Positions 10,860-21,360 of a stretch of DNA of 64,000 nucleotides are shown here, one piece after another (within the stretch, counting starts at the first letter, position 1; every line of letters begins with the position of its first letter). Below the pieces are notes generated by a model. That model saw only the letters and a list, made by a program, of their open reading frames with translations, had not been told where the DNA came from and made no database searches. A program made the translations under genes and the position numbers. Source of the stretch: Spirometra erinaceieuropaei (Eukaryota > Platyhelminthes > Cestoda > Diphyllobothriidea > Diphyllobothriidae); assembly GCA_902702965.1 (NCBI GenBank), contig CACRXP010000148.1, positions 581,613-645,612 of the forward strand, read 5' to 3'.

Positions 10860-11320
10860 NNNNNNNNNNNNNNNNNNNNNNNNNNNNNNNNNNNNNNNNN
10901 NNNNNNNNNNNNNNNNNNNNNNNNNNNNNNNNNNNNNNNNNNNNNNNNNNNNNNNNNNNNNNNNNNNNNNNNNNNNNNNNNNNNNNNNNNNNNNNNNNNN
11001 NNNNNNNNNNNNNNNNNNNNNNNNNNNNNNNNNNNNNNNNNNNNNNNNNNNNNNNNNNNNNNNNNNNNNNNNNNNNNNNNNNNNNNNNNNNNNNNNNNNN
11101 NNNNNNNNNNNNNNNNNNNNNNNNNNNNNNNNNNNNNNNNNNNNNNNNNNNNNNNNNNNNNNNNNNNNNNNNNNNNNNNNNNNNNNNNNNNNNNNNNNNN
11201 NNNNNNNNNNNNNNNNNNNNNNNNNNNNNNNNNNNNNNNNNNNNNNNNNNNNNNNNNNNNNNNNNNNNNNNNNNNNNNNNNNNNNNNNNNNNNNNNNNNN
11301 NNNNNNNNNNNNNNNNNNNN
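10860..11320. other. Assembly gap (461 N)
   Basis: This is a run of undetermined bases. It separates the end of block B from the Penelope-like element 2 remnant of block C copy 1. The same right-hand sequence (CTTCTTTGATGTCAATGG) also follows the gap at 23506-23546, which suggests an unresolved repeat just upstream of it. Confidence 0.99.
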
Positions 11321-11449
11321 CTTCTTTGATGTCAATGGTTTCATTGCATTCTCTCGTGCTATCGTAGGTCATGGATGTTCCACTTCTTATCCCAACTAAT
11401 TAAAATGCTATATATTGCCTCTCGCCGACGTCTGCTGTTTCATATGGCT

Positions 11450-12545
11450 CAAGCGTCATTCGGTGATGTCGGCTCCATTGATGATCATCTTCTGAAAATG
11501 TACAAGAAAACTGGCCAACAAATTGGATGAGTGAATTTCATCTAACTCCCGAACGTGCGACTCAGAATTTTATTCTCCTTGAACGGCTCGACCCTGTCTA
11601 GTCTGAAAGCCAAAAAAAGTTTTGTAGAGGTCAGTGCAACTGGTCTTCACTCCATGATCCCCGAAACTATGGGTCAAGTACGTCGACGATAAATTTGTCA
11701 CGATCAAGAGGAACGAAGTTCAGGCCTTCAAGGTACAGTTGAACTCAATCCTTCCTGAAGTCCTTTTTCAAATAGAAGTAGAAAATAACAGTCAGTTACC
11801 TTTCCATGATGTGCAAGACAAAGGGCTAGCAAGTTGGTGGATAAGGACTGGGGTACGTTGTATGGTGATGAATACTAGACAGCTTTCCTATCTAAAATGT
11901 AACCATCCTATTGGTCACAAATCCAGTTATGCTAGAACACTCTTTCAGTTGAGCTCAAGCACATTGTGGCGATGAGGAGGGGAGAAATAAGGAAGTGAAA
12001 TACCTACCCTACCTGTTCACAGCCAATGTTCATTCACGGTCATACATACGTAAGTGCCTAAGTAATCTCTTCTTGAACGGTCAGACGTTGAGTAGCTGAA
12101 GAGTTGGTTTTCTATTTCCTATGAGATGAAGGTTTCGAAGGTGACACCAAGGATTCTGAAACCTACTGGTGGCCTGTAGGTCGTATTTAAGCCGAAAAAC
12201 TAGTTGACGGCAACGGAATAATCAGCGGCAATCTGAAGTACGCAATGCTAAAACTGCAGTGTGAAGTATGTTGGTGAAGCGGGCAGACGTCTTTACACAA
12301 GTCTGCATGAGGACCAGCTCGCAGTTGGCCGCAAGAACAAACTTCCACTGGTATATGCCCATATCCAACGGGAGACGCGCGGTTTCGCCTTTGGAGAAGA
12401 AAGCGTCATCGGCCGAACCAATGAGGAAATGTGAAGAATCGTGTCCGAATGTTGGTCCTCAACTGGTACACTCAACCGAGCTACAGACCTTCATCGTGTC
12501 TACCATGGCATGACTATAACACCAGACAGGTGCAAAGCTAAATAA
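11450..12545 (+). pseudogene. Penelope-like element 2 remnant, RT and GIY-YIG
   Basis: This is a different Penelope-like lineage from the one in block P. KLWVKYVDDKFVTIKRNEVQ (YVDD at 11679-11690) and NNSQLPFHDV are the palm region of the reverse transcriptase, followed by CNHPIGHKSSYARTLF. Near 12180 FKPKN precedes the endonuclease, which reads NCSVKYVGEAGRRLYTSLHE, then KNKLPLVYAHI and SECWSSTGTLNRATDLH. Stop codons and frameshifts interrupt the region, including an in-frame TGA after NEEM where copy 2 has Cys. The upstream half is missing or lies in the gap. RT and endonuclease are on the same strand here, unlike element 1. Confidence 0.75.
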
Positions 12546-12829
12546 GTCCAGGCTATCAGGAGCAGACACTTCAGTAATCCGATAATGAAAATGAAAAAGT
12601 CACCGACAAGTACAATATCATCCATGAAGTCGCCAGTTTTTCTTCGTCGCCTTTTAAAGGGAATGATGTGGGTCACCTATTTGTATGGAAGGACTATGAC
12701 AACGATAAGGCATACTGGAATGGCCACTGCTGGCTCTTATGTCATCATCAACCAGACACATCCAATTCCAGGTTTGCACATCATGAAGCCCAAGTTCGCG
12801 TTCCGCTGGTTAGTAGCCCAACGCCCTAA

Positions 12830-12890
12830 GAGAGAGAGAGAGAGGACTGCTTTATTTTCAAAATAAAGCGGTCCTCTCTCTCTCTCTCTC
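12830..12890. mobile_element. 61-bp palindromic insertion with TAA duplication
   Basis: Two arms of (GA)n followed by GGAC[T/C]GCTTTATTTT meet almost without a loop. The left arm has seven GA units and the right arm eight. The insert is flanked by TAA at 12827-12829 and 12891-12893. Copies 2 and 3 of block C read straight through CGCCCTAACATCTGA at this place with a single TAA. It is therefore a precise insertion, resembling a minimal hairpin-type transposon derivative. The family is not identifiable. Confidence 0.7.
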
Positions 12891-14048
12891 TAACATCTGA
12901 CTCAGGGGCTTGTTTTGCTCTCGGCAGTGTTGGGGCCTACCGGTCGAGAACCGGAAGTTGATGTAATCATCGAGTTTCGCGGTCTCCTAATCAACTGTCA
13001 TACATGACTGATTAGGACACCCTGAGGTTTTGACGCTCCTAGCATACTTGCCTCCCCTACCATAAAGAAAACTGCATCAGCATACTCCAAACATTGGCAT
13101 CAGTTAAAAGTCCAAACAATCGTATCGCTGCATTTCAGCCGTTGCACTTCAACGATAGGCCTCCTGGGACACCATCTATCCCCAGGCCTGCATTCCACAA
13201 TGGAGGCTGAGTGAGCATTACTACTAACGCAACGAGAACATTGATGGAAATGACGGAATTACATCTCCAAATCTGGGCCTGGAGGATTGCTCGAAGCAAG
13301 CCAGAGTAGAATGGAATTCGAATGAGTACTTCTTTAAAGAAGGGAGTGCTACTCGTGTCCGCGAGAGTTTTAGCAGTTCATATATCGCACCCATTATATG
13401 AACATCCACGGATTCGGTATTGGCATCTTTTATATAAAACAGCGATTCGTAGGCAGAACAGCGAAAACAGAATCATAAAGTGGAAACTCGGACGATTTCA
13501 GAGGTTTCCGAGAATCTGAGCTTTACAGGAGAAAGGAACCGCCCCACGAATACGTAGGGCGGATCAGAACGAGTTGATGTTAAGAGGAAAGTCAAGTTAT
13601 AGCAGGCTGTGATGAGATAGTACGAATACTGGAAATTATCGGTTAATCGATGCTGGCAGATTATGACATGAGAATGAAATTCATGAAGAAAGACGAGCAC
13701 ACTCCTCAGGATGTGGCATATGAGCTATGATCCCGGAAGTCTTTGATCGGATCCAGCTACGGCATTGCAACAATCGACTCAGAGGTGCCACAAGAGACGT
13801 GTCCCGTGATGTCTGTTGGCAGGGGCACTAAGGGGGCGAGGCTCCCACATTTTAACGGGCGGTCAGGATCTCGCTGGGAGTGTCCCGCGAGTGAACCGGA
13901 AACTACCTGGTAACTGTTCCACATGAAACGCGGACTACTTGTCGAACAGTCAAGTTGCGTCTCCTATGGTAGCCACAATACTAAATGTCTCATTTGTACA
14001 CTTGCCATGTGCACTTCACGAAGTCATGGAGAAGGCCGCACGGAAACG

Positions 14049-14870
14049 ATGCAGAAGTACAGTAGATGCGCGACTTCATAAAATGTTAACCGAAAATCCG
14101 AATTTTGTTTTCAATTTGGAAAGATGAGCTAGATGAGGCCGTAGGATTTATGGTCACGCGGCAGAATCTCAAGAAATATCAGTCATGCCAGTTTGCCGGC
14201 CTTAAACGAGGTTCATTCGGCTTGTTTGCAAAAAGTACACTCTGTGAACTATAACCACTTACATGTTCCAAAATGTTCTTTCTTTCACTCTCTTTTGGTA
14301 GAAAGTTACATATACTTCAAACTCTATATTCGACGAAATATTATATTTCAGTTTTAGAAAATTCTCCAGTTTCCGAATCATTTTCAATCCGACCTGCCGT
14401 CACAGTTACGTTCATGTCGTCCAAACTACAGGATGTGTATTTTCCGTGTTAGGCAAATTATGCACTTCTATACGCAACAGAGAAGAAGCCGTGTGGCTTT
14501 CATAAAACTTTGCAGTGCATTAATTTTTTACTATATATTTCACAGGCAGCATTAGTTAACATAGAGATGTGGTGCTTTATGAAATGAAATTTCACGGATA
14601 TAAAAATCTCACAATAATACAGTTTTGTTAAAACCTGGCGGTAGTGTCTTTTAAGTACAAAATTGTACGAATAAATAATTCGCAGACAAATGAGAAAAAT
14701 GACACATTTTGTGCGTGTTTTCTGTGAGGCGTATTTAAGTGTACAAGGACATCGAAAACCAATTGGAACAATCCATACTACTAAACGTGTCATTTTTTGC
14801 TGAATATCCTATCCCTTCGAAACGAAAGCACGCCTCAGAACCTCGGTTAACATTTCATGGGGTAGCAGAG
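14049..14870. repeat. Palindromic M repeat, block C copy 1
   Basis: The left end (CAGTAGATGCGCGACTTCAT then AAAATGTTAACCGAAAAT) is the approximate reverse complement of the right end (TCGGTTAACATTTCATGGGG then TAGCAGAGCC). Inside, TTTTGGTAGAAAGTTACATA on the left mirrors landmarks such as AAGTACAAAATTGTACG on the right. It looks like a fold-back element without coding capacity. A second, more diverged element of the same plan lies at about 15800-16390. Confidence 0.5.
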
Positions 14871-15103
14871 CCTTCTATGAAAAGCTGACAAGGGGAGAGT
14901 GTTTAAAGTTGGTGGAGGTATGTGGATAAATATTGAGGAAAAATTACGAATGTTATATTGAACGAATAACTGGTGCAGGGATTGAAATCCGACAAAGGTT
15001 TGAAATGTTGGCAGAAGCCTGAAATGCAGCGCCATCTAGTAAAGTCCTTCTCACTTGTCTAAGATTCTCGTACTAATATCGATTCCAGTAGGTGGGTTTC
15101 TGT

Positions 15104-15327
15104 TTAGTGTTAGGGTTACGGTTAAGAACAGGGATTAGGATTGCGGTTAAGGGTTCAGAGGTTAGTGTACGGGTTAGCATTTGGGGGGTTAGGGATGCAT
15201 GGGTCAATGTTAGGGTTAGTATTTGAGGACTAGGATGGGGGATCAAGGGATAGGTTCGGGTTAGGATTTAGAGTTATTATTTAGGATTAGGTTTAGAGTT
15301 ATAATTTTCGGATAGGGCTTAGGGTTC
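15104..15327 (+). repeat. Degenerate TTAGGG-type tract
   Basis: About 220 bases are rich in TTAGGGTT, GATTAGGATT, GGTTAGG and AGGGTTAG words. It is much more telomere-like than its surroundings but interrupted throughout. The equivalent tract in copy 2 is 27268-27488 and in copy 3 is 51831-52052. I read it as an interstitial, decayed telomeric-type repeat. Confidence 0.6.
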
Positions 15328-15399
15328 TTCATTTTGCCAGTGTGGTCGTAGATCGGATCTTTGCCGAAATTATATTTATCTGCAATCGGAGACGGAAGT

Positions 15400-16890
15400 C
15401 GGCTTTGAGCTAGGGCTCACAGAAACTTAACGCTGTTCAGATAGTTTCTGATTGAAGAGGAAGTATACGGATGCGTCTAATACAACTGACTTCATGTTAA
15501 ATACATTTGCAATGTTAGAACGACTAAATTCGCTCTCTAGATCGGCGAACGTCACAACCAAGAAATTTTATCTCAGGCATTTCTGATTGCTGTAGCATGA
15601 AGTGAAGCCGCCGAATAGCAGGTTCGTCCACGTATTTCTGCATCAACTAAATCCCCTCCCCGAAGTTTCACGCCCGTTCCAGGAAACGAAACCGCATGGA
15701 TATGCAAAGCTGACTTTCAATGCTAAGAAAAACGTGCTGTTGTCCAAAATAACTACTTGAGTAGGATTAGTTTTTGCATCGGTTTTCCACACCCTTCTAA
15801 CTACGAGTATATTTTATAGAAAAGATGTACAAAACGTATTCTTTCTACTACTCATTTGGCAGAAAGTTGCGAATTCTTTAGATTTTATATTTGAAGAAAT
15901 AGTATCTTTCGGTTTTAAAAAACCCTCTAGTTCGCGAATGATTTTGAAACCGACCTGTCGTCTACCTCGCATTTCTATGTATTGCTATGGGCTACTAAGA
16001 AGAAGCCGTCCGGCATTCATAAAGTCTTGTAGGCGATTTGATTCATAAGCAGCACTAGCAAACAAAGAGATACGGTGGTTAGTGAAAGGACATTTCAGTA
16101 TCTTAAAAAATCTCAGAATTATAAACTTATCTCAACCTGGTGATACTCCTTTCTAAGCATAGAATTAGAGGATGTAATTCTCCACTATATGAGCAAATGA
16201 ATGATCATTTCGGTGGGTTTTCCGTGAGACATATTGGAATTTATTAGGGCAGCGATAATTCATTGGAAATATCCATGCTACTCAACCAGTCATTTTTCCT
16301 CAGTATAGTTTATCCAGACGAGACCAACGAAGCTCGGTCAAAAGCTGGCATGATTATATGACTGAAATATTTAGAGGTGGCGGAGATGAACAGATCACTA
16401 TTCAGGAAAAATTACGAATGCCATGTGGAAAAACTAACGGGTGCAGTGGTTGAAATACTTCAAAATATTTTTAATCCGGAATAGCAGACTGAAGTCAGCT
16501 CTCAGCTGAGGGACTCACAGAAATTTAAGGTTATTCAGATAGGTATGATTTAGAGGGATGAATAAGGATACGTCTAATAGAAGTGACTTCTTGTAAAATA
16601 CATTTATATTGTTAGAACGACTAAATTCGCTCTCTAAACCGGTGAACGCCACAACCAAGTAATTTTACCTCAGACATTTCTGATCACTTCAGCATGAAGT
16701 AAAAACCGCCGAATATCAGGCCTGTCCACTTAATACTGCAGCAACTGAATTCCCTCCTCTAAGGTTCACACTTCTTCTATTCCGTAACACGTGATCAGCA
16801 CCTGATGCAACAGCCGCCGGTGGGCATCCGAGTCGTTGGTCGGGTTCAAGGTCGCACGAAGCCAATCGATACAACTTAATCCTTGAACTG
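15400..16890. repeat. Internal 1.1-kb direct repeat upstream of the gene
   Basis: The stretch around 15400-15700 (GTTAGAACGACTAAATTCGC at 15514, then CACAACCAAG and CATGAAGTGAAGCCGCCG) is repeated from about 16500 (GTTAGAACGACTAAATTCGC at 16611, then CACAACCAAG and CATGAAGTAAAAACCGCCG). The offset is about 1097 bases. The second copy runs directly into the upstream region of the Ser/Pro-rich gene. A diverged relative of it lies upstream of the pseudogene at 38893. No coding sequence is seen. Confidence 0.6.
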
Positions 16891-16919
16891 CGTCACAAAG
16901 CAACTCGACCAGCTACGAG

Positions 16920-19602
16920 ATGCTCAGTCCAACGAGAATGTTACGTCGTTACATTAAATGGTGGAATGATGTTCCAGATGTAGTTGGATCATCAACTTTA
17001 CCGTATGAACAAGGCATATTTACTCAGGATGTAGGCGGACCGCCATACGCGGATAGCAGTAAGTCCATTCCTCGTATCCTTCAAGATTCATTCTTCCATC
17101 ATCTCATCGTCTACAACACTTACGCCACAATTTGAATGCGTATAAATAAAGTAGTTTGAGAAATTATGAATAAGGCATATGCATCGCAAAAGGTATTTAT
17201 GAATGCATGACCTAGCTTACATCGGCCGATCCGTTAAACCTACTTTATTAATTTTAGCCATCTAAGTGTCACATATCCAATATGTATGGCCGCGGATGAG
17301 GGATGACATCGGGCATAGTGTAGCATTGCTTTAGATTGTTGATGTAAGCCTTCATGCATTCAGTTTAAATCCTGACTTTCTCCCTATAAGTAGATCAGAT
17401 TTCAAGTAATGAATTTTCTTCAACTTCTCTTCTAGTTCCTAGTGCATCACAATACAATAGGTACGACTGGCCAAATTGCTCAACTCCCGTCAGCACGCTT
17501 AGCGTAGCATCCTCGTCTACAGCTCCCATGACTTTTAAGGACAATAGAAACGCGGACAGTAAGGAGGAATCTAGCATTGAACAGGACATAAGTTTTAACT
17601 CTTATACTTCCGTATGGACAACTGGCACCGAGCACACAGCTGTCCGATGGAGATCAGCTCCCTCTAGACTAGGTGAGAAAATCTCCCAGGCAACAAGTTT
17701 GGAATATGTCAGTCGCTTGAGCCTCACAAGTGAAGAAGACCTTCGCACTCTGGAAGCTAATTCAACTCCCATAAGGCAACTATCGAATTACGCGTATCAT
17801 AAGGAGTCGGAAGGTGAAGTGGATAATGTATCAGCAGCCGGTTCAAACAGCTCCATTTCATCAATATCGTCCTCATCCTCAACCCACACGTTTGATCCCC
17901 AACACAGGGACCCGGGACCCACAACGATAGCATTTAGTGCATCGAATCCCCGTCCGACTCCACATCCGCGATCTCGCAGGTTGGTTCTGAGACAATCCCA
18001 ACCAGCAGCCCCGTCGCCGCTGTCACATACTCCACAGCCGCAGCCACCACCACCACCACCACCGCTGTCGTTGTTGGCACCAATGCGATCAAGGAAGTCG
18101 CCACTCTCACATTCTCCACCACCTCATCCGTTCACGGCGCCGATTTCGCCGTCACAAACTCTACCAACAACGTTCCCCTGTCTGCTGGACTTGGAGTTGT
18201 GCAGACCAGTGACGTCACCACAACGACCCTGCCCACGGCCGCGACACTCGGCCACCCTGACAATCTCAACGCCAAAGAATCCGCCACCACCAAGGTCGTT
18301 GTCCGCACTGCCACACCCGCCACCACTTCCACCACCACCGCCACCAGGATGGTTGACATTGAAACGGGTGGAGACAGTAGCGACTGCAGAGGAGTACACG
18401 CCTCCGTCTCCGAAGCCGTCCCCTGCCTCATCCCCGACTCCGTCTCAGCTCCTAAATGCACTGATTGCGTGGCCGTCACCGTCGCCGTCGTCGCCGAAAC
18501 CCTCAACCCCATTGACACCACTGCCGGAACCCTTGTCGACGCTGACCCCTTCTCCACAACTTTCTCTTCCACTGTCTCAAATCCCAGTGGTGTTGAACGG
18601 GTTGAGTTCATTGCCATTATCAACCCAACCCTCCTCATCACCAGAACTGTTGAAAACGACTACCTCGTTTCCACCATCATCCGCATCACCCTCCCAGCTG
18701 CTGGTGCCGTTAAAGACGTTGACGCGACCGCCGCCGCCGCCGACGACGACGCCGACGCCGCCCTCATCGCCGCCACCACCCCTATTCATTTCGCGTCTCT
18801 CGCCTGCTGATGAAGTCGGCTTCCTTAGCAGCCATCTCAGCGAGACACACGGTTCCGATCTTCCTCTCAGAGAGGGTGGTGACTCACCCCGGAACCCACT
18901 GACACGGCTCCTCCAGACAGGAGTTCCCCAGAAAACTGAAATGAGGTGGACTCAGACAACTCCAGTCTTGGACAGCAGCGGCGACGGCGTTGTGAACGTG
19001 CAGCTGACGTCCAATGGTATGTCGAAAATGCGGATTTTAAATATTTACAGTCTCTTTGACAAAATTCGTTTTAGGCCGTAATGTCTACTGTGTTAAATGG
19101 ACAATGTGTGAATAGAAGCGAAGAGACGAGTCCCAGGAGGCAGTCGGAAAGAAGGAGACATGATGGCTGGGACATGGGTCTTACTCGCCTGACGTTTCGG
19201 TTTCCTGCTCAAACCCATCTTTTGCTTTTGTATCTGATGATGGGTTCGAACAGGAATCCGAAACTTCAGGCGAATAAAGTCCTTGTCCTATTGATGGTGT
19301 CTCCTTCTTCAAGGGACGATGTGTATCTGCCCTGAACTCGGGTAATGACTAAAAACCACGTATATGGAATTCACCGCCTGACGTAGACTGAATGAATTTC
19401 CTTTTACTTTCAAGACAAAAGCCTGGCCCCGTCGCCCACACTGGTCAAGGTATGTGCTCTTCTTGTTAGGATATTTTTGACATTTGCGTCTTTGAATTCA
19501 TCTGAAGGTCACTTTCGTTTCTTTTATCTACAGAGGCGAGAACCCCGACGCTGGAGGCGACTGATTGCCACGCTGCGCAGGTTGTTTTGCCTAAGCACAT
19601 AG
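16920..19602 (+). CDS. Ser/Pro-rich protein gene, four exons with a 35-nt micro-exon (copy 1)
   Basis: I do not recognise the family. The predicted exons are 16920-17058, 17436-19016, 19415-19449 and 19534-19602, giving 607 residues. Donors are AGCA/GTAAGT, AATG/GTATGT and CAAG/GTATGT; acceptors follow CTTCTCTTCTAG, CTTTTACTTTCAAG and TTTTATCTACAG. The phases (1, 1, 0) agree at every junction and lead to TAG. Residues 1-46 include RRYIKWWNDVPDV. Residues 48-220 are polar and Ser-rich with acidic patches. About 220-510 is Pro-rich with runs of up to seven prolines. The C-terminus is basic (KRREPRRWRRLIATLRRL). No signal peptide is seen. Start chosen because an in-frame TGA lies 36 bases upstream with no other ATG between; a 5' exon cannot be excluded. 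AATAAA follows at 19695. Confidence 0.65.
19185..19273. repeat. Inverted repeat in intron 3-side with hammerhead-like words
   Basis: It lies in the intron before the micro-exon. Two 35-base arms (19185-19219 and 19239-19273) are reverse complements with a few mismatches. The right arm, read on the plus strand with preceding bases, has CTGATGA (19234-19240), a pairable GGGTTC/GAATCC and GAAAC. The left arm, read on the minus strand, has GAAACGTC but no CTGATGA. Neither arm alone has a complete hammerhead: the plus-strand copy has TTC in place of GTC and one extra base before stem II. It is probably a decayed ribozyme-bearing retroelement end. Confidence 0.45.
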
Positions 19603-19694
19603 AGGGAATCTCAGCCCTACCAGATCTTCCCCACCGACTGTAGTGACCGCCCACCTAGAATTAAGTAGTATTTTTGTATGTTATTTACTAATTA

Positions 19695-19700
19695 AATAAA
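19695..19700 (+). terminator. Polyadenylation signal of the Ser/Pro-rich gene, copy 1
   Basis: AATAAA lies about 95 bases after the predicted TAG, within TTAAATAAACTTCTGATCAG. It is conserved in position in the other two gene copies (near 31865 and 56419). Confidence 0.5.
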
Positions 19701-20068
19701 CTTCTGATCAGAAATTGGTCTTCTCACTATACAATTACAATCGCTCCCGTACGCGGAAACAGATATCGCATCACGGTACGGCTAACTTATCGTGGTCTAT
19801 GTTGGCGTGCTTATAAGGGAAGCTAGATCTTCGCTTTGTCTCTTTGCACTTTCTTGTTTACCCGAACTTTACTGTATTCTTGTTTGAATATGCCAGAAAT
19901 ACACACAACCACCGGTTTCGACTTGCGATAACGCGTGTTCAGGTTTAGATACCGTCTTATTTCGATCGTTCATAAGTCAGTCTCATGTGACTGAATACGT
20001 TTTAGTTGGGCGGGTAAAAACCTCTGGCGGTTAATTCTCAGTCAAATCTTGCCGGAATGTAATTTATC

Positions 20069-20300
20069 ATGTCGACGAGCCCCATCAACGAGGAGCAGCT
20101 CGAAACGTTTGAGAATTATCAAAAAGGACTCGCACTTTCTGTAGCAACTTGGTACAAGAGACAACTTAACTTTTTGTGAGTCCATACAATAAGTCACCTT
20201 CACCGTTTTTCCCATTTATTTCCTCAGTCGCTGTTCATTGTTTGAACGCAAAACCGCTCACTTAGGGTTAAATTTTCCAATAGACATCACTGTATTGTGA
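20069..20300 (+). CDS. Candidate small spliced gene, start of second transcription unit (copy 1)
   Basis: An ATG opens a 107-nt exon reading MSTSPINEEQLETFENYQKG, then ALSVATWYKRQLNF. It ends at GTGAGT (20176), and a strong acceptor TTTCCCATTTATTTCCTCAG ends at 20227. Joined, the frame continues RCSLFERKTAHLGL to a TGA at 20298. The 52-base intron and the exon are preserved in copy 3 (56793) but copy 2 has a one-base insertion near the start. Alternatively the exon could splice to a later frame near 20360-20520 that reads TDPELKITNSSCDIC and ECQGFE, a CxxC-containing segment open in all three copies. I recognise no family, and the model is tentative. Confidence 0.35.
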
Positions 20301-20991
20301 TTTTGATTATTGTTTACACGCTGCGCTGGAAAACCGCACACCGGTCTGCAAACGTCGGTCGCAGTAAGACAAGGCGGAGAACAGACCCTGAACTTAAAAT
20401 AACGAACTCCTCTTGCGACATCTGCCATGAAATTGCACCGAAGAAAGGTTGCATTTGGCTTGCTGAATGTCAAGGCTTCGAAACCATGATTTCAAAAGCA
20501 GGGGGGAGGTGGAGGGTGGGGAGAAATATAGATTTATCAATGAGGAGTGCTCATAAATCCCAGCGAGATTGAGCTCTCGAAATGGATATGAAGGAATTGA
20601 GGATTCTAAAGTAGCTAGAGAAGACGCCTATGCGTGACGGGACAAAACAAAACAACATGGGGGGGGCGGAGGGGAATAAAATTTGCAGAAGAATTCAAAG
20701 ACGCAGTTGACCTCTGTACAGAGGGAACGACACAAAGTGCAATCAGCCAGCACAAAATGAAAAAGTGGGTAAGGTATAGGACAAAGGCAAGGGGTCTAGG
20801 GGCAAGTGGCAAAATGATGTACGATGTGTCACAGCAGAAGAAAGGCACAGAAATGCTTCGCGCAAGTAGCCAATGTGGGTGTTTTGGATGCAATGGCGGG
20901 CGTCTCGAGAGCCAGTGAAAGAGACAGAGTTTTTCCCGAGTTATCCTGGAAGCAGAACGCAGAAAAAACCCTAGATGTTGAAGAGTTTGAC

Positions 20992-21360
20992 TCAGGATTT
21001 AGAAAAAAGGTATCGCATTAGGTGAAGAATAAGCTTTAGAAGAGCAATAAATCGCAACACCAGTGAAGTCCTTCTCGGGAATGTCTGCGTAGCGCAAGGA
21101 TTCACCACAACGTATACCACCTTCAGCATACGGACGACAAGAAGGCTACAAGGATGAGCGAATCTCTCTGTAACTGGTGACTCAATGTCAATCGTATTTT
21201 CACTGGATGGGGCACGCCACAGAAAGTGGTTATGAATGAAGTAGGCCATGGTAATGCCTGTTCGGCCCTCGTGTGTTACGACTTCCCCCGCGTGTCCTAC
21301 AGCATGGTGGGTAGCCCAACGCCCTAACCAATGAGCCACCGGCTCATTGTCCTATCGGTT
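20992..21360 (-). repeat. tRNA-derived SINE-like repeat (family 2), copy in C1
   Basis: It is the same element as at 494-855, with A-box-like GTTAGGGCGTTGGGCT on the minus strand. The 115-codon open frame on this strand is retained here but broken at 33190-33510, so it is not called a gene. A related subrepeat containing AGCCAATGTGGGTGTTTTGG occurs twice nearby, at about 20865 and 21590. Confidence 0.4.

Noticed and set aside
10811..11399. Long open frames across the N gap
   Set aside because: They consist almost wholly of undetermined bases.
15104..15327. True chromosome end
   Set aside because: The TTAGGG-type words are interrupted, degenerate and flanked by kilobases of sequence on both sides.
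18124..18641. Long Gly-rich and Val/Ser-rich open frames on the minus strand of exon 2, also at 30283-30800 and 54524-55362
   Set aside because: They are antisense of proline and serine codons in a GC-rich low-complexity exon; their ends vary between copies and they have no splice context.
18199..18810. Thr/Ala-rich alternative plus-strand frame inside exon 2, about 203-210 codons in each copy
   Set aside because: It is kept open by low-complexity composition; the main frame has supporting splice phases and C-terminal exons, this one has none. An overlapping gene is possible but unsupported.
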